Source: Planctomycetota bacterium (lineage in GTDB: Bacteria; Planctomycetota; Phycisphaerae; UBA1845). From it: a stretch of 64,000 nucleotides of DNA. The DNA lies in contig JACQFE010000055.1 of the NCBI GenBank assembly GCA_016200265.1, positions 1 through 64,000 on the forward strand. Direction: 5' to 3'. The notes under the pieces are model-generated. The model made no database searches. It saw nothing but the letters and a program-made list of their open reading frames with translations, and had not been told where the DNA came from. Positions 51,573 through 61,580 of the stretch are shown here, piece after piece. How positions within the stretch are numbered: the first letter of the stretch is position 1; every line of letters begins with the position of its first letter. Both the position numbers and the translations under genes were made by a program.

Positions 51573-52517
51573 ATGACACTTGAACAAACTCATGTCCGCT
51601 TCGGTGCGGAATGCAAGCCTGTCGAAGTGGTCCAGCTTCAATCCGATGGTTGGATCGGTCGCACTGTTGTGCGCGTCACGGAACAATCGTCCGGCATCAT
51701 GGGGGTCTCCCGATGTCCCAGCGAGGGCGATTGGCGCCGGTGGATCAAAAGTTCGCTAACCGAGAACGCTGAATCCGCGAGGCGAGAGTATCTCAAATAT
51801 TCGCCGTCGGTGGAGATTTTTCGAGATCGAATTTCAATCGGGGATTCGGACGGCGGCATCGAAGTCGTGTGCAAGAAAACCAAAGGAGTGGGATTTCTTG
51901 GGCGGCTTCGAGCATCGCGAGCTGAGCGGAATTTTCGCCGCGGCTGGATGCTGCTTGATGCTGGGATTCAAACCGCCGTTCCTTTGGCCGCCATCGAGCG
52001 CCGCGAACGAGTGAGAGAGTCATGCCTCGTCACTCGATTTGTTCCGGACCTTATGGACCTTGATCGAATTGCGATGCTCGACCTTCCTCGAATATCCGGA
52101 AGCCGGGCCGTAGCGTTGAAAATGACGCTTGTTGAACAAGTCGCCGGGCTATTCGCCAGGCTTCGCGCTAGGCGCTTGCATCATCGTGACATGAAGGCCT
52201 CAAATATCATGGTCGCCAATGCGAATACACCAGCGACTGCGAGTCTTTTCATTCTTGATCTTGACGGCCTAGGCGCGGCGTCGAGATGGAGGCGCGGGTT
52301 GCGCTGGCAGCCGTTGATGCGGTTGGCCGCAAGCCTCATCGGATATCGCGGCGTTACGCGTGCAGATTTCGCGCGATGCCTGCGAAGATACTTGGTTCTC
52401 ACGGATGGAATCGATCGCGAATGGCGGAACCACTATCGCCGGTTGAGCGCGGAGGCCCGATCTTATTCTGCCGCGTCCGGACAGCGCAAGCGAGGTAAAC
52501 TGGACGGAATCGGATGA
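51573..52517 (+). CDS. lipopolysaccharide (Kdo/WaaP-type) kinase-like protein
   Basis: 314 residues from the ATG at 51573; a TTG at 51549 is the alternative. It has a kinase-like fold: a nucleotide-loop region (EVVCKKTKGVGFLGRLRASR), catalytic loop LHHRDMKASNIMVANANTP (HRD, Asn) and metal motif LFILDLDGLGAAS (DLD for DFG). The SRAERNFRRGWMLLDAGIQT segment matches WaaP/RfaP/KdkA lipid A-core kinases. It probably phosphorylates a core sugar on the inner face of the inner membrane. A glycosyltransferase and an MsbA-like exporter follow on the same strand. Confidence 0.82.
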   Translation: MTLEQTHVRFGAECKPVEVVQLQSDGWIGRTVVRVTEQSSGIMGVSRCPSEGDWRRWIKSSLTENAESARREYLKYSPSVEIFRDRISIGDSDGGIEVVCKKTKGVGFLGRLRASRAERNFRRGWMLLDAGIQTAVPLAAIERRERVRESCLVTRFVPDLMDLDRIAMLDLPRISGSRAVALKMTLVEQVAGLFARLRARRLHHRDMKASNIMVANANTPATASLFILDLDGLGAASRWRRGLRWQPLMRLAASLIGYRGVTRADFARCLRRYLVLTDGIDREWRNHYRRLSAEARSYSAASGQRKRGKLDGIG

Positions 52518-52573
52518 TTGTGGGGCGCGGCGAAAATGACTGAAATATCGATTTCGATTAGAATCTTTTTCAG

Positions 52574-53584
52574 ATGACCATTTCCGTTCTCCAGATCGTC
52601 GAATGCGCACTCCCAGATGCCAACCCACGAGCTGAAAGTCTAACGGCGGCGGAAGGCGCACTTGCCGCTTTGGGCGTGCATTCTCGGTTGCTGGGCGGCA
52701 ACCCGACTGAATCGGACTTGAAAAACACAGACGTCGTTCATATCCACGGATGGGGATACGAATCCGCGGAAAATGCCATAAATATGGCGTGTGCTCATCG
52801 TGTTCCCTACATATTTTCCCCGCATGGCGGGGGCATGATTGAGAATCCAGTTCATAGTACTGGCTTCTTTCAACGCATCCGCAGGCGATTGCGCAATAAG
52901 AAATTCACGCGACGCGCCGTCGCGATGACTGGTATCAACCAAATCGAGGTGCAGGGAATTCGCGATGAGCGATTGCACGAACGAATAGAACTGCTGCCAT
53001 ACGGTTGGCCGATACCGGCTGATATTCACCGCCAGTCGACCAACGAGCGAGATCTGGTGGTATTGGATCCTTTTTCGCCTCTTCTATCCGGCTCCACGAT
53101 GCTGTTGAAACTGTTGGCGGATCTGGGCGCCGCCGCAGACGGGTGGAAAATTACATTTGCCGGCGGTTGCGCGGACAACTCCGTTCAGATGCTTGAAGCC
53201 GCTGTGGCTCGCAAAGGAATGTCTGATCGAGTAAGTTTCATTACGCGATCGAATCGGCAAACACGGACGGAATGGTCGGAGCGAGCAACCACGCTGGTTT
53301 CGGCGTGGATGAACGTGATCTTCCCGTCGTCGATCATGCAGGCAATGGCCTATGGCGTGCCGGCGCTTTGCACGGATCAGGTGGCCATGGACGGCATGGG
53401 TGATGCGATTCGGATTTGCAGGCCCGATCGCGCGTCGCTCCGAGAGGGGTTAAGGGCATTGCTCTCTATGAGTGACGCCGAGCGAATGGCAACTTCGATA
53501 CGAGCACGGGAATATGCGAAGAAGAATTTGGACTGGTCAGTGGTTGCCCCGCGATTTGCTGATTTGTATCGCTCTGTAATTTGA
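52574..53584 (+). CDS. GT-B glycosyltransferase (GT4-like)
   Basis: 336 residues. VVHIHGWGYESAENAINMAC, YIFSPHGGGMIENP and the C-terminal VIFPSSIMQAMAYGVPALCT, a variant of the EP(F/E)G motif region of GT4 enzymes, show a GT-B fold. The usual Glu-x7-Glu of the donor site is not clear, so catalytic details are uncertain. With the neighbouring kinase and exporter it suggests a small lipid A/core or surface-glycan unit. The start is 57 bases after the kinase stop. Confidence 0.8.
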   Translation: MTISVLQIVECALPDANPRAESLTAAEGALAALGVHSRLLGGNPTESDLKNTDVVHIHGWGYESAENAINMACAHRVPYIFSPHGGGMIENPVHSTGFFQRIRRRLRNKKFTRRAVAMTGINQIEVQGIRDERLHERIELLPYGWPIPADIHRQSTNERDLVVLDPFSPLLSGSTMLLKLLADLGAAADGWKITFAGGCADNSVQMLEAAVARKGMSDRVSFITRSNRQTRTEWSERATTLVSAWMNVIFPSSIMQAMAYGVPALCTDQVAMDGMGDAIRICRPDRASLREGLRALLSMSDAERMATSIRAREYAKKNLDWSVVAPRFADLYRSVI

Positions 53585-53617
53585 AAGCGAAAATGGGTGC
53601 TGGTAGATTTTGGGTAC

Positions 53618-53666
53618 CACGGGCGGCTTGCCCGCCCGTGTCTGCACTGGCAGCAAGCTGCCAGTG
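53618..53666. repeat. two adjacent palindromes before the ABC exporter gene
   Basis: GGGCGGCTTGCCCGCCC (core of 53618-53640) and CACTGGCAGCAAGCTGCCAG (in 53645-53666) are two near-perfect palindromes. A spurious in-frame extension of the exporter reads through them. Confidence 0.75.
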
Positions 53667-53690
53667 GAACACATCCAGCAAGATAGACCC

Positions 53691-55865
53691 GTGCCCCGAG
53701 ATGAGGCTCTGCATCAATTGATCGACCCCGCACAAATTGCCAATGATGACTCCCAGCGAGCACCTGGGAAGGAATTCCGCGCCCGCGAGTTCTGGCGCAT
53801 CGTGCGCATGACGAAGCCCTATCGCACGGCGCTTATCGGCGGATTGTTCCTCACGTTCGCATTTGCGGGGTTGCACACGGCCAGCGTCGGCGCCGCGTTT
53901 CCTGTTTTCCAAATGCTGCTCGAAGAGGAGGGCCTGCACGGTTGGATTGAGCGGATCGTCGCCGGGCAGCGGCTGGAGGTGGATCTTGCGGCCCTTTCGG
54001 ACACGAATTCGGTCCACTTGGTCAAAGTTCATCATCGAAGCAATCTCTACGAGTTGGGCTTCCGGAGCGGTGACGAAATTCGCGATTCGCAGGATGGTCC
54101 GATCCGCGAATGGTTGGTCAATCTCAGCAATGCTCCAGACAAAACGACTCTCCATGTGAATGCGCGAAATGGCGGCGGCGAATGGCGTGACGTTGACGTC
54201 AAAGTCGCCGATCTGGAATTGAAGTCCCAAATCCTTCGTTGGGCTGGTCGCGTGCTTCCGCCGGATGCGCCCGGCTCGCAGCTTCGAACTTTGACGTGGC
54301 TACTTGCCATTCTGGTGACGATGACAATTCTGGCAAACGCGTGCCGATGCGGCGGAGAAGTGCTCATCGCAGGGGCCGTTCTGCGGACGCTGATGGACCT
54401 TCGCGATCGGCTCTACGAACAGACGCTTCGATTGCCGCTCTCTTATTTTTCATCTGTGCAGACGTCCGACGTGGTCACACGATTCGTGCAAGATATTCAG
54501 GAGATTCAGCGCGGGCTTCTGACGCTCTTTGGAAAGTTTGTGCGTGAACCGATGCGAGCGATCTTCCTGCTCGGACTGGCGCTCACGCTCGACTGGCGCA
54601 TCACACTGATCGTCAGCCTCATCGCGCCTGTGGCGCTGGCGCTATTTTGGGTCGTCGGAAGGAGCGTAAAAAAGGCCAATAAGAAGTTGCTTCAACAGTA
54701 CGGCCACATGATCAGCGCGCTCACGAACAGTCTGCACAATCTTCGTGTCGTGAAAACGTTTACGGCCGAGGCTCAGGAGCAAAAGCGATTGGATCAAGTC
54801 GATCGTCGAATGTTTCGGCAACAGCTCAAGCTCGCGCGGCTCGACGCATTCCTGAGCCCGATGATGGAGTGTATAGGTGTCGTTCTTGGCAGCATACTCA
54901 CCATTTGGCTTGCGAATCTTGTGATGCACCACACATTGTCGCTAGCGAAATTCGGCACGCTTGGGTTCGCATTGGCCGTCCTGTTCGATCCTCTGCGCAA
55001 AATGACCGACGTTTATGTTCGCATTCAGCGAGCGACCGCGGGCTCAGAGCGAATCTTTCAAGTGATCGACACGCAGCCGGAGGCGCAGGCTATGCCGGGC
55101 GATCCGGAAGTCGGCCCACTCCGCCGCTCGATTGAATTTAAGGATGTGACATTTACATATCCGGCCGCGAATCGACCGGCGCTTCGATTTGTGAATTTGA
55201 CCATTCAGCAAGGTGAAACACTGGCATTGGTCGGCCCGAACGGCTGCGGCAAGACGACGCTGGCAAGCCTGCTCCCGCGATTGTTCACACCCGACTCGGG
55301 GAAAATTTTGTATGACGGTGTCGACTTACAGGAAGTTACGCTGCCGAGCTTGCGAAAGCAAATGAGTGTGGTCACGCAGGAAGCGGTCATCTTCGGCGGC
55401 ACGCCGATTGAAAACATCGCCTACGGAGCGGCCGAGATTGATCGATCGCGAGTTGAAGATGCCGCACGGCGAGCATTTGCTGATGAATTCATTCGCGAAC
55501 TGCCCGGTGGATACGAGGCAGTGCTTGGCGAACGAGGCACGACTCTTTCGGGCGGCCAGCGGCAGCGACTCGCGATCGCTCGTGCGATTTATCGCGATGC
55601 GCCGATTCTGATCTTCGATGAGGCCACGAGCCAGATCGATTCCGAATCGGAGTTGAAGATTCAGACGGCGCTTCGGGAGTTTTCCCGCGAGCGCACGACC
55701 ATCATCATCGCGCATCGTTTGAGCACCATTCAATTCGCCGATCGGATTGTGGTGATGGAAGCGGGGGAAGTGGCCGACTCCGGTTCGCACCGACAGCTCT
55801 TCGACCGATCGACCCTGTATCGAACGCTGTGCGAGACGCAGATTCTGGTGGAGCCGGCGGCATAA
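53691..55865 (+). CDS. MsbA-like ABC exporter with PDZ-like periplasmic insert
   Basis: About 724 residues. One membrane helix (TALIGGLFLTFAFAGLHTAS) is followed by about 120 residues before helix 2. Residues near 110-185 of this loop (SNLYELGFRSGDEIRDSQDG, then REWLVNLSNAPDKTTLHVNA) have the PDZ pattern in which Gly-Asp-x-Ile follows the ligand loop. Then come the other transmembrane helices and the ATPase (LALVGPNGCGKTTLASLLPR, TLSGGQRQRLAIARAIYRDA, ILIFDEATSQIDSESE, IIIAHRLSTIQFADRIVVME). The rest resembles MsbA lipid flippases. The start is uncertain (GTG 53691 or ATG 53808). It follows the kinase and glycosyltransferase genes. Confidence 0.85.
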   Translation: MPRDEALHQLIDPAQIANDDSQRAPGKEFRAREFWRIVRMTKPYRTALIGGLFLTFAFAGLHTASVGAAFPVFQMLLEEEGLHGWIERIVAGQRLEVDLAALSDTNSVHLVKVHHRSNLYELGFRSGDEIRDSQDGPIREWLVNLSNAPDKTTLHVNARNGGGEWRDVDVKVADLELKSQILRWAGRVLPPDAPGSQLRTLTWLLAILVTMTILANACRCGGEVLIAGAVLRTLMDLRDRLYEQTLRLPLSYFSSVQTSDVVTRFVQDIQEIQRGLLTLFGKFVREPMRAIFLLGLALTLDWRITLIVSLIAPVALALFWVVGRSVKKANKKLLQQYGHMISALTNSLHNLRVVKTFTAEAQEQKRLDQVDRRMFRQQLKLARLDAFLSPMMECIGVVLGSILTIWLANLVMHHTLSLAKFGTLGFALAVLFDPLRKMTDVYVRIQRATAGSERIFQVIDTQPEAQAMPGDPEVGPLRRSIEFKDVTFTYPAANRPALRFVNLTIQQGETLALVGPNGCGKTTLASLLPRLFTPDSGKILYDGVDLQEVTLPSLRKQMSVVTQEAVIFGGTPIENIAYGAAEIDRSRVEDAARRAFADEFIRELPGGYEAVLGERGTTLSGGQRQRLAIARAIYRDAPILIFDEATSQIDSESELKIQTALREFSRERTTIIIAHRLSTIQFADRIVVMEAGEVADSGSHRQLFDRSTLYRTLCETQILVEPAA

Positions 55866-55914
55866 TTGCGCCGATGGGGCGATTCAAAGTTCAACGTCCA
55901 CGAATCGAAAAACA

Positions 55915-56319
55915 ATGAATTTGATTGGATCGACTTTGCTCCACGTTCAGCATCACCCGCTTGCCATCATTAGCGCCTTCGTGTGTGTGCTTCTCTTGTT
56001 TGGTGTGATCAATCGTCGTCGGCAGGCGATCCACGTGTCCGCGATGTTGTCGGCGTTCACGATTGACCTTGGGTTGGTGGTCTACCTCGAATTGCGTCGC
56101 GGAGTCGTTGAGTCCATTCCTCACCGCCAAATCACGCCGCTCCTGGTTTTTCATATCCTCATCAGCGTGATCGTGCTCATCCTGTATGGAACGCAAACAT
56201 ATACGGGTTTGCGTCGCATCCGCGGCGATCGCGGGTGGTCTCACCGCCTCGTTCCGTGGGTCCTATTGCCGCTACGAATGCTGAATTTCGTCACAAGCAT
56301 CATGGTCACGCAAGGATGA
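55915..56319 (+). CDS. DUF420-like four-helix membrane protein
   Basis: 134 residues with four hydrophobic helices (HPLAIISAFVCVLLLFGVIN, VSAMLSAFTIDLGLVVYLEL, LLVFHILISVIVLILYGTQT, LLPLRMLNFVTSIMVTQG). The layout and the IHVSAMLSAFTIDLGLVVYL segment resemble DUF420/YozB membrane proteins, some of which are linked to cytochrome oxidase assembly. No heme ligand assignment is made. ATG at 55915. Confidence 0.65.
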   Translation: MNLIGSTLLHVQHHPLAIISAFVCVLLLFGVINRRRQAIHVSAMLSAFTIDLGLVVYLELRRGVVESIPHRQITPLLVFHILISVIVLILYGTQTYTGLRRIRGDRGWSHRLVPWVLLPLRMLNFVTSIMVTQG

Positions 56320-56506
56320 CTTGGGAAGATTCGACCTGATCCACGCGAAGAGTCTGGAAATAATTTCAACTTTCTGACCGGATCAGTGCCACTGTATCGT
56401 CCCCATATCAAGCGACTCTCAGGAATTAGCGCTCAAAAGGTATTGCTGATGGGTTGGCAACCCTGCGACTCGAAACAGGCGTCGAACTTTCCAAAGGAAA
56501 ACATTC

Positions 56507-57889
56507 ATGAAAAATCGTCAATTTGCGATGTTTGTCCGATTGATCATTTTCATTGCCCTGATAGGCCTACACGAAACGGCAGTAGCAGAGCCTGCCCCAA
56601 CGGATCTTCAACAAGCCCTCAACAAACTTCTCGATCAATATCACGCCCCGGCCCTTGCGGCTGCCGCGGTGAGGGATGGTAAACTGGTGGCCATCGGCGT
56701 GGATGGAGTTCGCGAGCTGGATGGCAAGGACAAAGCGGTCATTACGGATCGGTCGATGATCGGCTCATGCGGCAAGGCGGCGACGCGGCTGCTCATCGGC
56801 AGGCTCGTTGACAAAGGCAAGCTTCGCTGGGACTCCACACTGGCCGAACTGCTTCCTGATGTGAACATGCTGGACGAGTACCGTTCAGTGACGGTGGGTG
56901 ATGTCATCGGACATCGCGCCGGCCTCCAACCCTATACGGAAATATCTTCCAAACGCACGCCGATTCTTTTTGAGCAAAGCGGCGCGGGACCGCGCGAACA
57001 ACGCGCTACGTTCATCGCACACTTGCTGATCGAGCCTCCATCTGCACCGCCGAAATCAAAATTCATCTATTCCAACGCCGGATATGGTTTGCTTGGCCAC
57101 ATCGCAGAAAGATTGATGGACCAGTCATACGAGAAGTTGATGCGCGATGAGGTCTTTCGTCCGTTGGGAATGACTTCGGCTACAATTGGAACCCCGTTGG
57201 AAGTGTCATCGCTTGCCGGTTGGACAGGACACATGCGCACGCCGAGTGGGATGCAGGCAGTGAAGCCCGGACGACCCGGGTTGCCGGCCATCGCTCCCGC
57301 CGGCCTGATGAGCATGTCAATTGAAGACTTTGCCAAGCTGAGTACCGCGCTTGTAAACGTCGAAGCCGGCAAGGTCACGGATTTCTTGAGTAAGACCGCA
57401 ATTGAAAAACTTCCCGAGCTTCGACCCGGCGCAAAAGGAAGTGAAGGCGAAGTATTCTTAGGTGGCGACGGTCACTATACGGCCGCATTCGCACTCTGGC
57501 CGAGCCGCGGTCTTTCCATCGTGGTGGAATCCAATGCCGGTGATTCCGATTCTCTTTGTCAGGCGACGGTCAAGGCGGTTCGCGAGCTGGTTGCGGCCGA
57601 TGTTCCATCGCAAGATACGCAATCCGCCGGTGGCGAGAAACCCAGGCGATATGGCTTCCGTATTAAGGCCGAGGGCGACGATGACACGTGGCTGGTCGCA
57701 GACGTTGATGATAATTCAGTTGCCGCAAAGGCCGGTCTTCACGCCAATGACAAAATCACGGCGATCAACGGCGAGGCGCTCTCCGCCATCCCTCTTGATG
57801 ACCGAATGGGCCGCGTGAAGCAGTCGCCGCTGAAACTGCGTGTCGAACGCGATGGCAAACCAATCGACATCGAAATGCGACTGCCGTGA
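56507..57889 (+). CDS. exported serine hydrolase (class C beta-lactamase family) with C-terminal PDZ
   Basis: 460 residues. A signal peptide (FVRLIIFIALIGLHETAVAE) is followed by a beta-lactamase/DD-peptidase fold: nucleophile SxxK in IGSCGKAATR (Ser87-Lys90), YxN in FIYSNAGYGLLG, and a late GGDGHYTAAFALWP in place of KTG. The PDZ domain (RIKAEGDDDTWLVADVDDNS, AAKAGLHANDKITAINGEAL) is the last about 85 residues. It probably hydrolyses a peptide or ester in the periplasm; beta-lactam resistance cannot be inferred. AAAGGAAAA lies upstream of the ATG. Confidence 0.88.
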   Translation: MKNRQFAMFVRLIIFIALIGLHETAVAEPAPTDLQQALNKLLDQYHAPALAAAAVRDGKLVAIGVDGVRELDGKDKAVITDRSMIGSCGKAATRLLIGRLVDKGKLRWDSTLAELLPDVNMLDEYRSVTVGDVIGHRAGLQPYTEISSKRTPILFEQSGAGPREQRATFIAHLLIEPPSAPPKSKFIYSNAGYGLLGHIAERLMDQSYEKLMRDEVFRPLGMTSATIGTPLEVSSLAGWTGHMRTPSGMQAVKPGRPGLPAIAPAGLMSMSIEDFAKLSTALVNVEAGKVTDFLSKTAIEKLPELRPGAKGSEGEVFLGGDGHYTAAFALWPSRGLSIVVESNAGDSDSLCQATVKAVRELVAADVPSQDTQSAGGEKPRRYGFRIKAEGDDDTWLVADVDDNSVAAKAGLHANDKITAINGEALSAIPLDDRMGRVKQSPLKLRVERDGKPIDIEMRLP

Positions 57890-57924
57890 ATACATCAATG
57901 TGCGTTGTCCGTTCCGTGGATTTG

Positions 57925-58872
57925 CTAGAGCAAGCCCGGCGTATTGGACAGCGCTTCCATCATCTTCAAAGCTGCAGGTCCGGCAAGGACAACTAGAATC
58001 GCCGGGAAGATGAACAGAATCAGTGGCGCCATGAGTTTGACGGTGGTTTTCTGGGCGCGTTCTTCGGCCGCCTGACGCCGCTTGACACGCAGGGCATCCG
58101 ATTGATTGCGTAATGCCTTGGCGATGCTCGTGCCGAATCGCTCGGCCTGGTTGATGATTGCGGTGAGCGACCGTACCTCGTCCAGCCCGCTACGCGTAGC
58201 CAAATTTCCCAGGGCCTCGGCTCGTGGAATGCCCATTTGCGTTTCCAGAGTGACGATCTGCAATTCCTCCGAAAGCGCGGGGTGAACCTTCTTCATCTCA
58301 TCGCCAACGCGCTGAAACGCGGCGTCGAGACCCAGTCCTGATTCCACAGAAATCACCAACATATCGAGAACGTCTGGAAGTCCATTGCGAATTGTTTCGC
58401 AGCGTTTGGAAATGGCCGAGCTGAGCCACAGATCCGGCGCGAGGAAGCCGAGACCCGCGGCGATCATCACCACGCCGGCCGCAGATTGCAGGGGCATTCC
58501 TTTGATCCAGACGTATGCAATCGCGCCAATGCCCACGAGGATGGCCATCACCGTCTTGCTCGCCAGAAACGTTGTCGGCGTGCTCTCGTCGCGAAATCCT
58601 GCGCTGGCAAGGCGCATTCTCAGCTTGGAAATCTCGGCCGCATTTTTCATGCCCGGATGGATCGCGATCGGCGCGACCGTGTCGAGCACTTTCTTTGCAA
58701 CCGAGTCTTTGGCTTGCTTCCGCAGCTCGGAAACGCTGGATTGCGCCCGGCGGCCGGTCATGCGGCGCTTGATTGCTTCGGTCTCTTCGCCGGCAGCGGG
58801 CCAAAGCGCATAGATGATCATCGCGATCGCCACCACGACCAATCCGGCAAGTGCGTAATAGTTGGACGACAT
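57925..58872 (-). CDS. tadC: Tad pilus inner-membrane protein TadC
   Basis: 315 residues from the ATG at 58872, which has GAGGAA seven bases upstream. It has a T2SSF (GspF-like) domain: LPDVLDMLVISVESGLGLDA, AFQRVGDEMKKVHPALSEEL, GLDEVRSLTAIINQAERFGT, then a C-terminal helix (APLILFIFPAILVVLAGPAA). Its order after TadB fits the Tad locus. It is a platform protein for assembling Flp-type pili. Confidence 0.9.
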   Translation of the reverse strand: MSSNYYALAGLVVVAIAMIIYALWPAAGEETEAIKRRMTGRRAQSSVSELRKQAKDSVAKKVLDTVAPIAIHPGMKNAAEISKLRMRLASAGFRDESTPTTFLASKTVMAILVGIGAIAYVWIKGMPLQSAAGVVMIAAGLGFLAPDLWLSSAISKRCETIRNGLPDVLDMLVISVESGLGLDAAFQRVGDEMKKVHPALSEELQIVTLETQMGIPRAEALGNLATRSGLDEVRSLTAIINQAERFGTSIAKALRNQSDALRVKRRQAAEERAQKTTVKLMAPLILFIFPAILVVLAGPAALKMMEALSNTPGLL

Positions 58873-58955
58873 TTGCAATTCCTCGTCGAACGAGCTTCAA
58901 TGGGCGCTGGAACGCCGCACGATCTTGTGCCTGCGACAAAGCAGGCGAGCGATCC

Positions 58956-59948
58956 TCAGACTTTAATATTGACGATCCAGCGAATCATCGCGATGCCCAT
59001 CAACTGCATTCCCGCCGCGATCATCAACATGATCTGTCCACGTGGGTCTTCCAGTAGGACGCGTGCATACGCTGGATTCAGATACATCGACGCAACGAAC
59101 ACGAGGGCCGGCAAGGCGAATAACACCCAGCCGGACAATCGACCTTCGGCCGTCAAGCCGCGAACAAGGCCGGCGAGCTCGATACGCTCGCGGATCACGC
59201 CGCTAATGTTATCAAGCACTTCAGCGAGGTCGCCGCCGGTTTGTCTTTGAATCATGACGGCCGTGACAAAGAATCGAATGTCAAGCGAATCGACGCGATC
59301 AGCCATCGCCTGAAGCGCATCCTCGACCCGCACGCCCAGGTTTTGTTCGTGATACACCTGGGCAAATTCCGTCGCGATCGGCGCAGGCATTTGCTCGTAA
59401 ATGAGCTGAATTGCGCCCGCAAGAGAATGTCCTGCCCGCAGCGCCTGGCTCATCATCTCGAAGACGTCCGGAAGTTGATTGCAAAGCTTCGTCATGCGCC
59501 ACTTGCGGCGCATACTGATCCACACGAGCGGCAAGATGACAATTCCGAATCCAATTCCAATGCCCGCAACCCATTTGATTCCGAACGCGATAAGAATGAC
59601 CGCAGTGAGAATCGCGCCGCCAGCCAGGTTGAGAACCATTTTGGACGCATTCCAATCGAGATCAGCTTGATCGAGCAAGATCTGTAGCTTGGGAACGAAT
59701 CTGAATTTCCCAAAAATCACATCGGCAAATTGCGTAGTACCGGAACTTCGCCGCACGATGCTGGCGACAACCTTATCCTCTCGGCTGCGTTCGCCGCGCA
59801 GACGATCCTGCATCTTCTTTTGATTCGAAACCCTGCTTTCCGTGACGACCTGCCAAATGCCATAAAAGAGCAGCATCGAGCCGACGCTCGGAAGCAAGTA
59901 GAGCCAAATCTGTCCGGCGGCTAGCATGTTTTGTGCAACCAAGCTCAT
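58956..59948 (-). CDS. tadB: Tad pilus inner-membrane protein TadB
   Basis: 330 residues from the ATG at 59948. The T2SSF domain has LCNQLPDVFEMMSQALRAGH, SLAGAIQLIYEQMPAPIATE and MIQRQTGGDLAEVLDNISGV. Hydrophobic helices lie at the start (IWLYLLPSVGSMLLFYGIWQ), the middle (LTAVILIAFGIKWVAGIGIG) and the end. It forms the platform with TadC for the CpaF/TadA ATPase. It starts 13 bases after the cpaF stop. Confidence 0.9.
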   Translation of the reverse strand: MSLVAQNMLAAGQIWLYLLPSVGSMLLFYGIWQVVTESRVSNQKKMQDRLRGERSREDKVVASIVRRSSGTTQFADVIFGKFRFVPKLQILLDQADLDWNASKMVLNLAGGAILTAVILIAFGIKWVAGIGIGFGIVILPLVWISMRRKWRMTKLCNQLPDVFEMMSQALRAGHSLAGAIQLIYEQMPAPIATEFAQVYHEQNLGVRVEDALQAMADRVDSLDIRFFVTAVMIQRQTGGDLAEVLDNISGVIRERIELAGLVRGLTAEGRLSGWVLFALPALVFVASMYLNPAYARVLLEDPRGQIMLMIAAGMQLMGIAMIRWIVNIKV

Positions 59949-59961
59949 CCTCACCGTCCCG

Positions 59962-61407
59962 TCATTCACCCTCATCCACCATCAGCACGCGACGCGTAAA
60001 AATCGAAGGATCGACTTCGCAACCCGAAGTCTTAAGGCGTTCGAGGAACGAAGGTCGAATGCCGGTGGAGACGAATTGTCCTTTGGCGCGTCCTTTTCCG
60101 GTGACGCCTGTCTGCTCGAACACAAAAATGTCCTGCATGGTGATGATTTCGCCCTCCATCCCCGTGACTTCCGTCACGCCGATCAACTTCCTCGCTCCGC
60201 CGCTCAATCGCTGCGCCTGAACTAGTATGTGGATGGCGGCGGCGAACTGTTGACGAATGGCACGCACCGGCAATTCGAATCCGGCCATCATCACCATCGT
60301 TTCCACGCGAGACACGGCGTCGCGCGTGCTGTTCGCATGGACCGTCGTTAATGAACCGTCGTGACCGGTGTTCATGGCCTGGAGCATGTCGAGAGTCTCA
60401 GGGCCGCGGCACTCACCGACGACGATTCGATCCGGACGCATACGAAGACTGTTGATGAGAAGGTCGCGGATCGTGATTCGGCCCTTGCCTTCGATGTTCG
60501 CCGGACGAGTTTCCAGGCGGACAACGTGCGGCTGACGAAGCTGGAGCTCCGCCGCGTCCTCGATGGTCACAACCCGGTCGGTATCCGGAATAAAACTCGA
60601 CAGATTATTCAGCAGAGTCGTTTTTCCAGAGCCGGTACCGCCGACGACGACGATATTCAGATGCGCAAGCACGCAGGCTTGGAGAAAATCGCGAATCTCC
60701 GGAGTCACTGACTTGAAATTGATATAGTCGTCCCAGGTCAGCGGATCGGCGCCGAATCGGCGAATCGACATGCTCGCGCCGTCAATCGCCAGCGGCGGGA
60801 TCACGGCGTTGACGCGACTGCCGTCGGCCAATCGCGCGTCCACGAGCGGGCATGTCTCGTCGCAACGTCGGCCCACGGCAGAGACGATCTTGTCTATGAC
60901 ATGCATCAAGTGCGCGTTGTCTCGAAATTCCACTTCGGTCAGTTCGAGTTTTCCGCGACGCTCGACGTAGACCTGCTTGGGGCCGTTCACGAGAATGTCG
61001 CTGATCTGTGAATCCGCGAGAATGACCTCGAGCGGCCCAAGGCCAAACGTTTCATCCAATACTTCATTGATGAGTCTTTGGCGCTCGTTGAAATTAAGGA
61101 GCGTATTTTCCTCGTCGGCGAGTTGCGATACGAGCGTTTTGACCTGCTCGCGAAGCGTCTCATCGTCGCCGACCATGCGCGTAAGGTCGAGCTTATCGAT
61201 GAGCTTGCGGTGCAACCGCATTTTCAGGGCGTTGAACTGCTCGACCTTTTCCTTGGCGACCTTGGGCTTCGCCGCAGCCGTCGTTGCAGCCTTCGTGGGC
61301 AAAGGGGGCTTCGCAGCGCCTGGTGGGGGTGGAGAGGTTCCTGCCGACCCCTTTGACGGCACTGGCGGTTGAGCAATCGCACTTGTCGTTGCACGCTTTC
61401 CAAACAT
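59962..61407 (-). CDS. cpaF: Tad pilus assembly ATPase CpaF/TadA
   Basis: 481 residues from the ATG at 61407. An N-terminal Pro/Ala/Lys-rich region precedes the VirB11-like ATPase. Walker [20 protein letters not shown] (about 256-263 onward), Asp box and Walker B region [20 protein letters not shown], and the His box [20 protein letters not shown] are visible. It powers secretion and retraction of Flp pilins. GAGG lies directly before the ATG. A longer open frame to 61434 adds only nine residues. Confidence 0.95.
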   Translation of the reverse strand: MFGKRATTSAIAQPPVPSKGSAGTSPPPPGAAKPPLPTKAATTAAAKPKVAKEKVEQFNALKMRLHRKLIDKLDLTRMVGDDETLREQVKTLVSQLADEENTLLNFNERQRLINEVLDETFGLGPLEVILADSQISDILVNGPKQVYVERRGKLELTEVEFRDNAHLMHVIDKIVSAVGRRCDETCPLVDARLADGSRVNAVIPPLAIDGASMSIRRFGADPLTWDDYINFKSVTPEIRDFLQACVLAHLNIVVVGGTGSGKTTLLNNLSSFIPDTDRVVTIEDAAELQLRQPHVVRLETRPANIEGKGRITIRDLLINSLRMRPDRIVVGECRGPETLDMLQAMNTGHDGSLTTVHANSTRDAVSRVETMVMMAGFELPVRAIRQQFAAAIHILVQAQRLSGGARKLIGVTEVTGMEGEIITMQDIFVFEQTGVTGKGRAKGQFVSTGIRPSFLERLKTSGCEVDPSIFTRRVLMVDEGE

Positions 61408-61580
61408 CCTCAAAGTCCCCCTTGGATCGCCCATGTACGTCTGATGGGCTGAATATCACTGCCTTGTGTTTCAAACAAGAAAGCGGTTCTTGCCGCCTGC
61501 CTGAACGATTACATCGAAGCTTGGGCCGTGACCCCTTGTGTGCCAAATCGAAATGCCAAGATTCGCACGGGGCATCCGCT

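Noticed and set aside
53610-53690. N-terminal extension of the ABC exporter
   Set aside because: It is the translation of two palindromes; a start at GTG 53691 or later is more natural.
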